Source: Pleurotus djamor | Lineage: Eukaryota; Basidiomycota; Agaricomycetes; Agaricales; Pleurotaceae | DNA length: 56,998 nucleotides | Assembly (NCBI GenBank): GCA_029747585.1 | Contig: JAPEVF010000266.1 | Coordinates: forward strand, 1-56,998 | Direction: 5' to 3' | Shown: positions 22,557 through 34,429 of the stretch, piece by piece | How positions within the stretch are numbered: the first letter of the stretch is position 1 | Layout of the letters: each line of letters starts with the position of its first letter | Position numbers and translations under genes: made by a program | The notes under the pieces: generated by a model | What the model was told of the DNA's origin: nothing | Seen by the model: the letters and a program-made list of their open reading frames with translations, nothing else | Databases searched by the model: none

Positions 22557-23373
22557 GATAGGGGAGCCAGCGTCTGATATGTACCTGGCTGTAAACTCTG
22601 TAAGCGCCTAGAAATGATCCGAAAGTTCAGCTTGGCAGCGTACCTTGTGAGAATAAGTTACCAAAAGCATGACAAAGCGCTGAGCGCAAGGATGAGGTTG
22701 AAAAGGTTGGCTTTTTCGGCTCCCGTGGCTTTTTCGGTCGGGCCAAGATGCCGGCAACTTACCAAAAGTGCGACAAAGCGCTCAGCCTTCATTGACGCCT
22801 TGTCTGGCCTACTTTTTCAGCTCCCATCGCTTTTCCATCAAAGGGAAGCCTCTAGCTTCTCCAAAAAATCAATACAAAGCTGGCAAAGGTGCATGTCATA
22901 TTTAAACCAGAATCTTGCTGTGGCATGTAGCTACCCCCTCCGAGAGAAAGCAAGGACACACACACTTAGGGCCTGCGACCAAGGGAAGCTAACCGCGTCG
23001 CATTTATGAAAGAGGCGGTCTTTGATGGTTCTGTTGAGAAATAAATTAAGGTCATATCTCAGAGAAGAATGGAGCCAAATAGGCTTGAATTCGCAACTTG
23101 AATCTGCGAGCTTGAAGAAGAATAAACTGTATATGAACCGATGAACATTATCCACAATAAATGTAAGGTGAGTGATCATGGGCCCCAATGCCCTTCAATG
23201 AGGTTGCTGGATCTTTGTGCCCGGTAGACGGATGGTCCGTGACCTACAGTCCCCCTACCGTCCAGTGAAGGAAACCACTGTTACGCGGACTCCAGTTACA
23301 ACCATGGTAAGCCTAGGATACGTGAGTTAAATTCAATTCCATATAGCATAGCTAGGTATTTACCTTGAATAAG
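22557..23373. repeat. Left subterminal region with direct repeats
   Basis: No gene seen. A 31 bp segment at 22,655-22,685 (TTACCAAAAGCATGACAAAG) recurs at 22,756-22,786 with few changes, about 100 bp apart. GGCTTTTTCGG-like words occur twice between the copies (around 22,707-22,735), with a weaker CTACTTTTTCAGC near 22,808. Such subterminal repeats are typical transposase-binding regions of CACTA-like elements. Confidence 0.6.
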
Positions 23374-26300
23374 TTACCAAATTGACTGATAAGCGTACAA
23401 ACTACTAAAGTTGTTCAATAAGTAGGGCCGTCCGGGAAAGTCAAGAACATTGTCGGAGTTCAGCCCCTGAAGGCTTGTCCAGGAGGAATGACCAAACTTG
23501 GGGGTTACCATGCACGTCTGTCGGATTTGAGACAAATGCACAATTGACCCTGGAATGTCTCCATGAGGTTGCTGTACTGTATAGAACAGAGTGTGTGGAT
23601 CAGGAACCGCTGAGAGATTATACCATTCAACGTAAGCCAGGGGCCCCTTTGGCCAGTGTTCAGGGGGCGAGAATTGCAAACCATTGGGTAAATCCAGCGT
23701 TTCAGGTAGTTTGAAAATTACCTTGACCCTCCCAATCTTTGTTCCTTCTAGACCTGTTGACTGAGCAGAGTCATCTGTGAGAACAACCACACAGTCAAAG
23801 CGTCCATTGGGACCGCTGTTAATGGTGCCGATTGGTAAGGCTCGTATCTGGTCTTTCAAATGGTCTTCTGTATCATCATCTGCAATAGAGGTCCGTGTTA
23901 GCTTGTATGAGAACCAAGTGGGAAGGATGTTAAAAGGAAGATCCTTTATTTTGACATCTTGAGGCCTCCGCAACCTAACGACTTCGGGTGCGCAATCATT
24001 CAGAAATATCTTGAGGGATTGCTGGAATCCTGGAGCTCTATGCCGTAGAGCAATCTCTTCCAAGGTGGATTTAGCATGATGCTTTTTAGCTAGAAAAATA
24101 GCGCCAGTATTTGTGCTCGGAGATTCTGAGGAAAGCTCACCACCAAGACGGATAAGGCCTTCAACCTCAGTGGAAAACGCGGTCATCTTCTCGTGTCGTG
24201 AAAGCCAGTCTATCATCTGAGGGACTTCATCTTTCTTATTGGTGGCTCTCCAGGCATCCTTGGCAAAGTCTATGTGAAGACGCTCGAACATCTCTGTATT
24301 ATAGTTGTCAGTAGTGCCAAAAAGACGGATGGATGATACATAGTGCATCATGGAGTGAAACTTTGGTATATTGAATTCTTTTCGGACCTTCATGGACTTG
24401 AACCCATGACGATTTTGATGAAATCCCAGTAAGGCGCTTTCAAGATACCCTAGTGTTTCCTTATTATGAGTCTTATATTGAGCAATATGGATAAAATCAA
24501 GAAGATGTCTTGCCGCCTCCAAGGCGGGTTTGATAATACCACCTTCACAACAGGCGAGTAGGATTTGCGCGATTTGTTTTCGCTCGGGTCCTGTTACCTG
24601 AGAAAGGTTAGATATGCCCTTCTTAAAGTGACGCACCCCATGGCAGGGTGGTAGGCATTGAACCCGAAGGTCAAACTGCCGCTCTGTCATTGCCATTTGA
24701 CACCATTCCACTAGCATTTTGAGTACGCCTTGATATAGTTGATGAAGTACGTCCGGAGTCAATGCTTGGTGAATATCTGTAAAAGCAAAACCCTCCCAGA
24801 ATGGATGAGTAACTCCCCCCGCTACTTCTCTTTTTTGACAATATTCATGAAACTGATAGGCGTTCTCTGTGTTTTCTTTTGCTTCTTTGATGATGTTCTC
24901 CGTCCATTCTGGGGTCCTAGCGCTCAATTTTTGGAGGTCCTGTAGCTTTTTTTGAGTACATTGACACTTGGGGCACGTACCATACTTGGTACAAGATACA
25001 AGGCATTGTTCCGGGTAGTCGGCGACATAGGAGGCCAGATAGGGGTAAACTCGCCGTACTTCTCCTTGAGCATTCATCATTTCTACACCATCCTTTCCCG
25101 CGGGCTTGAGCGCAGAAAAGATGATTTTCATGGATTCATGAAATAATCGCTGCGTTCTGGTCTTGATCTGTGTTTTGGTAAGTCCTTTCTTGCTAACCTT
25201 GTCCGTCGGAAGGTATCCCAACAGAACACAAGCATGACGTGAGGGCTTGCGGCGAACAGCTTTGGGAATGTTGCCAATCGTAAGGTAGACCGGGTAAGCC
25301 ACCTTGCTACCTGAGAATTGGGTGAGCTGCGTTTTGTCGGTGGCGACAATCACCGGGCAAACGGTAGCGTGCTTAGGCAGTAGGTTCTGAAGTTATATAT
25401 ATCAGATGTATGGACCCACCGTTGAAAAAAAAAANATACCTGAACCTCCCACCACCACCTTCCTGTCCACATCTCAGAGAATACTTGACTTTCCTTTGTG
25501 GAATCCATGAAGACTTGAGATGGACGATATACTAAATCTTTGGCCAGGGAAGGATCTCTCCAAAGGCTCTTGATCACCTCGATGGGATCACGGAATCGAA
25601 CAACAAACTCTTCACCAGGTCTATCTGCAAATTTAAGGATTTGTGCCTTCCACTCTCCAGCCTTGGGAGGTAAGTTGTCCACTTTCTCATGAATCTCCCT
25701 TACTGTTTTAAAGGAAAGCCCAAGGCGTTCCGCAACACCAGGAATAGAGAGAAACCGGTTGAAAGCATTATGACCTGGATCTTCTTTGATGAACCAATTT
25801 GCCACCTTCCAGTCTAGTTCACAGGAAAAAGGAAAGTACGGGTTAGAATTGTCCTCAGGGGAAGAAGAGGGATCGCTTAGGGGTTCCGCATTTTGACAGC
25901 CGTATAGTGCATTCCACCTATTCCTGGCCTGAGTATCAAATCTTACAACCGTTCCATGCTCTTCAGGCTTGTCTTCAACATGTCTAGTATCTTCACAGTC
26001 ATCAAAAGCAAGGTGATTTGCCTCTGGATCTGGCAGACGCTGGGCTTGACTTGGCCCTTGGGCGTCTTCTGGATTGTCATCAGGAGCTTTCCCCTGAGTC
26101 GCCACTCCAGGTAAAAGACGGGAGTAGAGGTCCTGTTCCATGTCATCTAGAACCTCCCATGGGGGTACATAGCCTGTGAAAGATGTTTGATGAGTGTACA
26201 TCTCTGGAGCCAATGTATAATGAAGGGAAGACTCGGCTGATTCCTCGGTTGCTTTCCATTTTCCCTTTTCTTGAGCCCGTGCCGCAATGATCTGTCTCTC

Positions 26301-26622
26301 TGCATGGTACCATTTGCAGCCAGACATCCGTAGATGTGAAGATGTCCCACTCGGGGTCTTGAATATCTGGCATATATAATCTCAGGCGATGTAAGCGACT
26401 TCGGAAACGCAAAGAACTTACCGATTTGCAAATTGGGCAGGCTAGTGGATATTTTGCCAGTTGTTCTTCATAGTCAATGGCATATTCCCCTTCATCCAAG
26501 GAAGACCCAGACTCAGAAGATGTAAAGACATCTTCAGATTCATCCGTATCTCTCGATTTGTGACGTTTGGTGCTGGTTCGAACCATGTTGGAAAGGTGAG
26601 GGGATCGGTCGCGTTTACCCAT
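23374..26622 (-). CDS. Plavaka-family (CACTA-like) transposase
   Basis: The gene starts MGKRDRSPHLSNMVRTSTKR and has an early CPICK zinc-type pair, an intron, then an acidic linker. After a second intron (about 25,377-25,439, containing an N in an A-run) comes the diagnostic block CPVIVATDKTQLTQFSGSK, YPVYLTIGNIPKAVRRKPS, VRRVYPYLASYVADYPEQCL, KYGTCPKCQC, TPDVLHQLYQGVLKMLVEWC, KFHSMMHYVSSIRLFGTTDN and YNTEMFERLHIDFAKDAWRA. These are hallmark Plavaka transposase sequences found widely in Agaricomycetes. The end (SDNVLDFPGRPYLLNN) is also family-like and stops at 23,374. The frame is open throughout apart from introns, so an active enzyme of about 1,050 residues is plausible. It would cut and paste the surrounding element by recognising its inverted ends. 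Confidence 0.93.
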
Positions 26623-26825
26623 ACTGGCTAGCGTGAAGAGGAAGAGAGCAGACTGAGGGATTACTGAGCTCAAAACGAATGCAAAATTCAAGTTATAAAG
26701 GAAAAGAACTAATTGTTCTCAAATAACATGCCGATACAAAAGCAGGTTGCTAGGTGAATGGATGGTGAACGGTAACCAACGGTTGCCAACAGCGACAAAA
26801 AACAAACAAGACGAAGGATGGGGTG

Positions 26826-29253
26826 TCAGATGGGTGTCTCATCAACGGCGTAGCATTCAAAGGAGGGAAAGTATCGCAGAATGTCCGGAATCGAGGCCCA
26901 TTGTTGTCTTGTTTTTGGAAGTTCCATCCAAAATCGCAGACGCGCCACATTTAACCGCTTCCACCTCTTACCAACACGCTTGACACGAGGAATACTCTCG
27001 TCGTTGACTTGATCTGCGTCTATAAGATGTCGACAGAACATTATAAGGTATGCCCCGCAGTCGAAGGTATTGCCTTGCTGGGGAATCTTCCATGGTGCGA
27101 GTTAGTGTAAATCGACGGGTCAGAATTTCTTAAAAAAACCTTACCTCATCTTTGGGTATGCAACTTGTCCACGATCTGACAGAGACCGCATTGGGTAGGT
27201 CAAAGAGTTTTCCGATGAAATGGATCCAATTTTGGATTAACTGAAACGTATGATTAAAACGAGTTGAACAAAATTGCAACGCTAAATTTACCTGAACTTC
27301 TGCGTCATATTTGGAACTTTGGTCTTGCGGGTTTACCAGAGAGTCCAAGACCTCCAGCGTAGATCCTTGGATGTTCGCGTGGATCAGAATCCAGTGGTTG
27401 GATTTGAATAAGACGGGGATAAGGATACGTTCGATGTTGGCGAAAGTATGGCGATTAAAAACCTGGGGAACATATATTCATATATTAGGTGAAGCGGAGG
27501 TGAGATAATCTGACAATGTCGGCTTACTCCCTCGGTATCCAAAGGCATCTTCTCCATGCACGAGGCATGGTTTTTCAAGGACGTCCAGAAAAGCGGCGAG
27601 CAGAATAAAACTTCCCGATTCACGCCAGATACAACCATATGATGCCCGTTTGGGTTCCCTAAATCACCGATGATGAAAATAAATTTCAGCGTTGAGCCAG
27701 ATAATGTTGGCTTACCACAAAAGTAATTTATGAGATCGTCATCAATCCACTCTTCTGGACTCAGCAGTGTCAGCGAACGGGCGGTTAGAATCCCGGCTGA
27801 GTATGTTTTAGGAATCCGGTTTTCCTCAAAGACCTGAGGGGACACACCATCAATCATATAGAACCGTGGAAAATAAGTCAAGGCTCACAAATGTCGCCAC
27901 CTTGTTCAGTAACGGCGATGGACGACTCAACCAACGCTGGATTGCGTTGATAATTAAGTGAAGGGCTCGGCGAAGAACCATGCGGTCACGCAGAATATAC
28001 CTCGAACCTTCGATGAAGAGGAGTTGGAAGTCTTGGGAAACCGAGGCACAGACCAAGAGATAACGGTCATAATAATGTTCGCTGGCTCTGTAGGCATCAT
28101 GAAGGTTCTTGAAGATTGTATCCGCTGGGGCGAGAGCGTCGTTGATAAACGCTTCCGCGGTTGCTTGCTCGAGCATATCATCATCCTCAAAATTTAGAAG
28201 GGTTTGAACGTGGTTCATCATACTTTCCAGATCCCCAAGTTGATATTTTGACTTCCAATGATGGATATCGTCCTGTAGTATATCCAACTGTTGCTTGACG
28301 TACAGAGAAATCGTCGCGTTGACCCGCGGGAGCTCCCTAAAGGAGAAAGCAACATGCCCTTTAAGTCGGAGAGGCTGTATGTGCGCCAGGGGAAGGGTGA
28401 TCGTCATCAATCCTCCGGGAAGATGCGTGGGGGGGGGCCGGACTGGGCCTTCAATCAGTGAAAATGGCGGATACGGGATGGTGGTACCTTACCCAACGGA
28501 GACAATAACGGGTCCGAAGCAGCCGAAGCAATAGCTTCAGCATGTTGTTTCCCAAAAGCTGTGAGCGAAGCCTGAGGGATTGTTCCGCCTGAGACGGATT
28601 GAACGGATTTGGATATATTGTACATCTCGCTCGAAGAGGAGCGATCTTNCGGGGGATCGTGTTCTTTTGTCGTCACACCGTTCACCCAGAATGAAGGAAT
28701 GCAGTGTCAGGTGGCGCCCAATTCGCACCCCATTCACATGCCATGATTGCAGGATGCCAGCAGAGGTGGGTGATGATACCATCCACGTAAAGATGGATCG
28801 TTCGATTGAACCAGGCCAGGTAGTATGAAACAATCGATTGGGACATACAAGGAAAGATAGAACAATGGATTGGCCATGCAGTATGCGTGTGAGGAAACTT
28901 TGAGGAACGCATTACGACAATGCCCACAGACCTTGGCTTCTTTGAAGGTGCCTCGCTTACTTCGCTTACTTCGATGGAGCCAGCCTCGCTTGGTGTCACA
29001 GAACAGCAACGAACAGCATCTTCATCTTTCGTGAGGTTTCCAGAAGATCTAAGACGCCGTTTTTCAGTCATTTGCACGACGGAAATGAAACAACAATAGA
29101 AACGTACGTCTGGATTTGGTGAAATTTTCGTACCATCCTTCTCTGATCGTCTGTGACATTCGATTCTGGGGGGTCATGAATAGACCAGCTGATCATTTGC
29201 CCTTTGACCATAGGCGTGGTGAGCGGCGATGGACGTTTGGATCGTGGAGGCAT
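26826..29253 (-). CDS. Ulp1/C48-like SUMO protease gene carried by the 16 kb element
   Basis: Multi-exon minus-strand gene. The C-terminal half is a C48 cysteine protease domain: WIDDDLINYFCG, HHMVVSGVN, then catalytic His in FKSNHWILIHANI (near 27,391), Asp in LEVLDS (near 27,350) and Gln/Cys in PQQGNTFDCGAYLIMFCRHL (Cys near 27,054). All triad residues are present. The upstream part holds a helical region (YVKQQLDILQDDIHHWKSKY) and a CGHC pair near 28,915. The start at 29,253 (MPPRSKRPSPLTTP) is provisional; the 5' exons between 28,450 and 29,250 are the least certain, and an N lies at 28,649. Ulp1-type enzymes process SUMO or remove it from targets. Similar domains accompany several eukaryotic DNA transposons; here a role in controlling SUMO-based silencing is inference. 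Confidence 0.78.
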
Positions 29254-29610
29254 GCAGGAAGTAAGTTTGAACGGTGTCCAAATTTGGAAATTCGTGCCGA
29301 GAATTCGGCAACTCAGCATACTCGTCGTTTGGGTCGGACCTCCTAAACCCACTTTTCCTGGATCACCTGACCTTGCCGTCAGTGGCCCACATCGCCTTCA
29401 AAAGGGACAGCCTGTCTCACAGCTCATCCCCCAGCTTCGCTCTCTCTCTCAGCCCCTCAACCTTGGTGAGTCACCCACCGTCGTTTCCCCCCTTCCCTCC
29501 TCCATCCCTCCCTCAAACCTCTCTCACTCCACCGTCTCTCACAACACTTATCATCGATCATCCCTTGCTCATAGTGAACCCACCGCTATCACCGCTCTAC
29601 TATCATCATT
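29254..29610. promoter_or_regulatory. Divergent promoter region inside the 16 kb element
   Basis: About 360 bp between the divergently read protease gene and the small plus-strand gene. It is CT-rich (29,400-29,580) on the plus strand, as in many fungal core promoters. No clear TATA box was recognised. It separates the minus-strand mobility half of the element from the plus-strand cargo half. Confidence 0.45.
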
Positions 29611-30311
29611 ATGTCTCTCGACGTCCAAGCTCAAGGTCTGTTTCTCTCCCGCCTCCCGCTCCCCGTCTTGCTAACAATTGAATCGTCTTACAGCTAACAC
29701 TCTTGAACGCATGGCTTCCCTCCTCAACCAACTCCTCAACGCTGGTGAGACTACGAATGCCAAGCTAGACGTGTCGCCAACGCTACCTAGGACGTCGTTA
29801 CCAAACTCAATGCGCTCCATCCCATCCTGCAGGCAACCACCGATGGCATTACGTCTAAGGTGAGGGCGATGGACAGTGAGTCACCTACTTTTTTTTTTTT
29901 TTTTTGTCGCAGTTTTGATTTCGTTTGACAGCCAAGACCAGCCTGAGCCTCTTACATATTGACGAGATGGTGTCTAACATCAAGAGCCAGCAGGGAAGGG
30001 CTCAGAAGTCGTTGGAACACATCTCGGCGAGCGTCTCCGATGCCGCCGCCTTGCATGTTGCCCAAGTCAGTCTCACCCCCGCCTATGATCTGTTCCAACC
30101 CACTCACTCGACTTATTCTCAGAACGCGACAGAAAGCAACCCGCAGATCCTTGCGCAGTACTTCGACTACCTCAACTTCGCCAACACCTATCACGCCGTC
30201 CAACTCCATCAACAACAACAACAACAACAAGCTGCCGCCGACGCAAACGGTATGGGCGGGATGCAAGACGCCAATATGCACCACAGTGCTGCGGCACCCA
30301 CCCCCGCGTAA
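29611..30311 (+). CDS. Small helical protein with poly-Gln tail (frame uncertain)
   Basis: Starts MSLDVQAQ, then after an intron ANTLERMASLLNQLLNAGET. A following segment (DVVTKLNALHPILQATTDG) lies in another frame, and a TAG interrupts its natural upstream extension near 29,785, so either an unrecognised intron or a frame break is present. After an intron with a T-run (29,891-29,909) the last exon reads KTSLSLLHIDEMVSNIKSQQ, ends with a poly-Gln run and stops at 30,311. The pattern is helical and coiled-coil-like, without recognisable domain. I do not recognise the family. It is the first plus-strand gene of the element cargo and may be decaying. Confidence 0.5.
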
Positions 30312-30402
30312 GGCGTCAGAGGGAGGTCTAGAGGTGTTGGCATCTCTCGTGGTGTTGTTGATGAATCGTCTGGTCTGTCTCGTTCTGTTTNTTTTTTTTT
30401 TG

Positions 30403-30656
30403 TNACAACAAATCTCCAAGTCCTTCGTAGGTACTTGTGACGTCACGCCTTCTCCAACCTTTCCGCCTCCCCCCCCTCTTCACCGTTTTCACCGTTTTTT
30501 TTCTTTCTTTGTATAACAAATCTCCTAGTACTTGTAGATACTAGCGTCGTCTCCCGCCTCCGCCCCCCTTCCTCCCTCCACCGCTTTCTCGATTCTTGTA
30601 CAACAAATATCCTAGTACATCTTTGTGCTAGTGTCGTGTCGTGTCGTGTCATGTGT
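30403..30656. repeat. Three degenerate tandem units after the small helical gene
   Basis: Units begin near 30,405, 30,514 and 30,600. Each holds ACAACAAATCTCC-like sequence, an AGTAC/AGTCCTT word, CTAG..GTCGTC or GTGACGTC, and a C-rich tract (except the last). A TCGTG microsatellite closes the array at about 30,630-30,650. Homopolymer Ns at 30,391 and 30,404 show the local sequence is unreliable. No gene is seen from 30,312 to 30,862. Confidence 0.65.
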
Positions 30657-30862
30657 CCGTTTGAATATATATACTTGTGTCCGATAAATCCCAGGAGGAA
30701 GGGTCATGAAAGTCGTGCCGCGTTGATGAGAAACATCCAAAGGAACAGAGAAAAATGGCAAAGTTTAAATGCTTAACGACGTCATTGTGTCGGACGAAAA
30801 GATTTACCTAAAAAAAAAGACGGAATCAACTCTGCACCTGCCGCCACCACTTACAAGCCATA

Positions 30863-33800
30863 ATGGATATACACTCAGTCTTCTTAACATCGCATGAAAT
30901 CCAAGCTCTTCAATCTTATCTGGCAGATACCGTCCCCCAGAGTCCTTCACCTGCCTTGTTAAAGGTGGCGCTGGATGGTGTCCAAAAAAAAACTTGCACT
31001 CACACTGCAAGAATCGTTGACAGTACCCGCTCACCCGACATCCGAGTCCCCTGTATCCGGTCTCGGCATTCTGACGCCTCGAACGACGCCTCCTCCCTCA
31101 TCCGATTCTCTTTCCAATGACGAACTTCTTCCCCCAGCGCTCACCGATTTGGGCACTCCACGCGGTCTGGCCGTCTCTGAGTTATCTCCTCGTGTCCCCT
31201 CTGCTTCCAACCTTGGTATTCCAAGGCCACGCACTGCGTCTCCTCCCTCATCCGAACCACTCTCTAACGAACCACCTGTTCCGGAGATGCTCTTGAGTTT
31301 GGATGCGCCAAATGCTCTTGTGGAGAAGGTGCCGTCCCAATGTGTGAGGGATGGTATGTTGATTCCTTCCTTTCCCTTTTTCTTATGGCTTAAGTTACTA
31401 TAGCCATCCCTACACCCCGCCGCGCACCCCGCGGGAATGGTATATTGGACGACCAGCCGCCTGCCCCACGTAACCATGCAGCCAACCACAACGGAAATCG
31501 AGAGGATAGTTACCATGAAGATTACCAATGACGGCCACGGCGTGAAGATAGTTTGGACCGCGATTGGAGGGGACGTGATGACGATCGAGGTAACTCGGAT
31601 GAGGGGAACCATCAAAACGGGGCAGGAGATGACGGTGGTGAAAAGGGCGAGGGGAATAGTGATGACCGAGACGATGATCATGATGAAGGGGAAACCCCCG
31701 AGAATGGTGATGGAGAGGAGGAGGACGAGAAGGACAAGGACGAGGAGGACGAGGAGGACCAGGCAGAGGACGCGGACAAGGACGAGGAGGGTCGACAACG
31801 AAAGCGTCCCAAAAAGCGGCGCACGAACCGTCAAGTTCACCCTGGAGAAGATGACTTACCAGCTGGCCGCGTCAGACTTCCCGCCGCCACCATCGTTGCC
31901 ACAGGTACAGGCAAATGTCCCCGAGGGAGTAATGGTAAGGTGTGGAAATCGGTGGATTCTGGTGGCTACGGAAACCACTCCCCTCAAACACGAACCCTCT
32001 TGGGTAAAGTGATCAATCTTTCAGAGACTTATCAACCACAAGATTCGTCGAACTGGGCGCATTCTGTGGCCTCATATTTGCATTTAGGAAACGATATGTC
32101 TGGAGCACCAATGTTATTGGATGCTTCTATCCCCTCATTACTTTGGCAACTTCAGAAGTCTAACAACAATCGAACCGCTGAAAGCTTCTTAAATATGCTT
32201 AATCTGATCAGACTTGCGATCAGAACTGAGTGGTAAGTTTTGTTTCCCCCTCTCACCGACGATGATGGCTGAACTTTGCTTATAGTATACGCGACGAACT
32301 TGCAGCGCAAGACACCCATACGTCTGGGAAGCGAAAGAGGCGCGAACCCTGTATCAATGAGGTCTTCGCCCATGTTTGCAAGACATCGGAATTGGGAATC
32401 AAAACCGGGACGTTTCAAGATTGGGTACACAAGGGGAGGAAGTACGCATCCATGGGGGCAGCTGGTAGGTTCTGATCCCCCCACCAATACTATATTAACC
32501 ACAGACAATGTGTCTCCTTAGGTAGTATGTATTTGCTATGGATGGTGGCCGGTTCCCAGGGGACGTCAGCGACCACCAACCTGCTGGAACAAGATGTCAG
32601 CGATTTTTGTGACTTGATCGAAGCTCCCAACGAAGGTACGCTCTTTGTATGCGGCCGCTCCATCCTTCTCACTTCGTGCAGCAACTCCCCTTGGGAGATC
32701 CATCGCGCGCACAGTAATCCCAGCCTTAACTGCCACACGCAAACGCCATCCGATTATATTGCGCGGTATTTTTCCACCTAATTTTCTCCAACCTGGGGAC
32801 TCGGAAGATCTGGACTGTACGGACTTGCTCACCACACAGAGGATGTTCAGCCGTTTGAAACTTCAGTAAGTCAGATACCAACTTTGACCGTCTATTCTTG
32901 CTTTCGTGGTTACTCATGTTATTCCAGCCAATTTCATGCTTCGCCGCGAGACGAAAGACACTGGCACACTTTTCTAAACGACCCAATTCCCTCCAAGAAT
33001 TTGGTGGACATCTACGCGGCGAATGCCCGTGCTCTGGGCTTGGATTGCGTGGTTCCGCCACCACCCGAATGGCGAGATGCTCAGGAGGCGCTCTTAGACA
33101 CCGTCGCCACCACCAACTCTCCATCATGCACCGTCCTTCCCTCTGGCTACCGACATGACAAGAAGTATCGGAGGATCAATATGAACTACAACCTGAGAAA
33201 GAAGACCACCCGTTCTGAGCGGATTATTGCCCAAAAGGCTGAGGTAATTGAGAACTTGGATGACCTACGTCAAAGGGTATGTTTTCCGCGCGCATTCTAT
33301 AAATGGCTACCTCACGAATTATGTAGCTACTTGATTTCTACACAGATTCGGGATTGAAGGCCTCAAATAAATACCTCTATGTCCCCTATGAACGTGTACA
33401 GCCAGAGTATGTCATTTGCTCCCCCATCCCCCGCGCCCCATCTCAAACCTTTCTAATCATTCACCCAAGCTCCAAGTCCTTGCTTGTTCAATCTGCCGAA
33501 GGCAAGCTATTATTCCTGCGTAGTACCCTCTCCTCATACCTCAAAGAAAATCTTATGGCCAAACTGACCGCCATTTTTGGTGAGCTCAAGGAGAGAACAG
33601 AGAAGGAAGTTTGGGAATGGTCAAGTATCCATTTCGATTATTATAATCGATACAATACACATGTCAGTCATATCTTATTTGTCTCGTCTCTCCACTCCAT
33701 GATAACCTTCTGATGCTGTCATAGGGCAATGATGCACCGGTCGATATTCACCCAAACTTTCTCACTAAGGAGGGTAAAAAAAGAGCATCTCCCTCTCAAT

Positions 33801-34353
33801 TCCTCCCACGTCCTTCATCAGATATGAAGCTATTCCCCCGCGAATACTCGCAACTGCAAGAATTGTTCAAAGGTGTATTCGAAGAAGTTCGTTTGGAGGT
33901 ATGTGATCTTACCTACTCATATCTGGTGTATTGTGATATATGCTCTCATTCTGTCCGCAGTTAGAGCGACTCCTCCCACAAGAAAGCCGCATTGAATCCA
34001 TCTTTGCTCGTTTTCTCCCTGGAGGAGAACCCTCCCCTATATTCCCCTTCAGTGGGATCGTCGTTAACCTCAACGTCCAAACCACCATCCATACCGATTC
34101 AGAAGACGTACTGATGTGTCTTGTGCTTCCCATTGGTGAGTTCACTGGTGGAGACCTATGCTTTAAGGACCTTGGCTTGAGAATCGAGCTACGCCACGGG
34201 GACTGGGTTGTCTTCGACTCAAAGAAGCTCTCTCATTTCAATATGCCCTACGAAGGCAAGCGGGCTTCTTTTGTCATGCATTCTGACAGCGCTGGAGAGT
34301 TCTGGGTTGAGGATAGGAATGGATGGAAGGACAATGCCAACTTTGCGTCGTAA
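30863..34353 (+). CDS. TET/JBP-like 2-oxoglutarate/Fe(II) dioxygenase with long N-terminal region
   Basis: Large multi-exon gene starting MDIHSVFLTSHEIQALQSYL. The N-terminal third is Ser/Pro-rich, then extremely Asp/Glu-rich (31,600-31,790), followed by a basic KRPKKRR patch that could be a nuclear signal. Middle exons are well spliced (FHASPRDERHWHTFLNDPIP; NMNYNLRKKTTRSERIIAQK). The C-terminal domain is a double-stranded beta-helix: iron ligands H and D in IHTDSED (34,089-34,097), the segment LPIGEFTGGDLCFKDLGLRI, a second His in KKLSHFNMPY (near 34,234) and the 2-oxoglutarate Arg in GKRASFV (34,261). This layout resembles fungal TET/JBP enzymes that oxidise methylated bases, though other 2OG oxygenases share the ligands. 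Frame breaks (a 9-base A-run near 30,990; an in-frame TGA near 31,530; uncertain joins near 31,840) leave the N-terminal model unsure. The catalytic exon is intact. Confidence 0.72.
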
Positions 34354-34429
34354 TGAATGTGTTACGTACCAATTCCTTATTTATCCGAATTTATGTTTTT
34401 TTCCTGATCGCCTTCACACCACAACCACC

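Noticed and set aside
30067..30446. Minus-strand open frame across the small helical gene
   Set aside because: Leucine and valine runs arise from the reverse complement of Gln and Pro-rich codons.
31031..31840. Minus-strand 269-residue frame with long Leu/Val runs resembling membrane helices
   Set aside because: It is the reverse complement of the Asp/Glu-rich tract in the dioxygenase gene; GAG/GAC repeats read backwards as Leu/Val.
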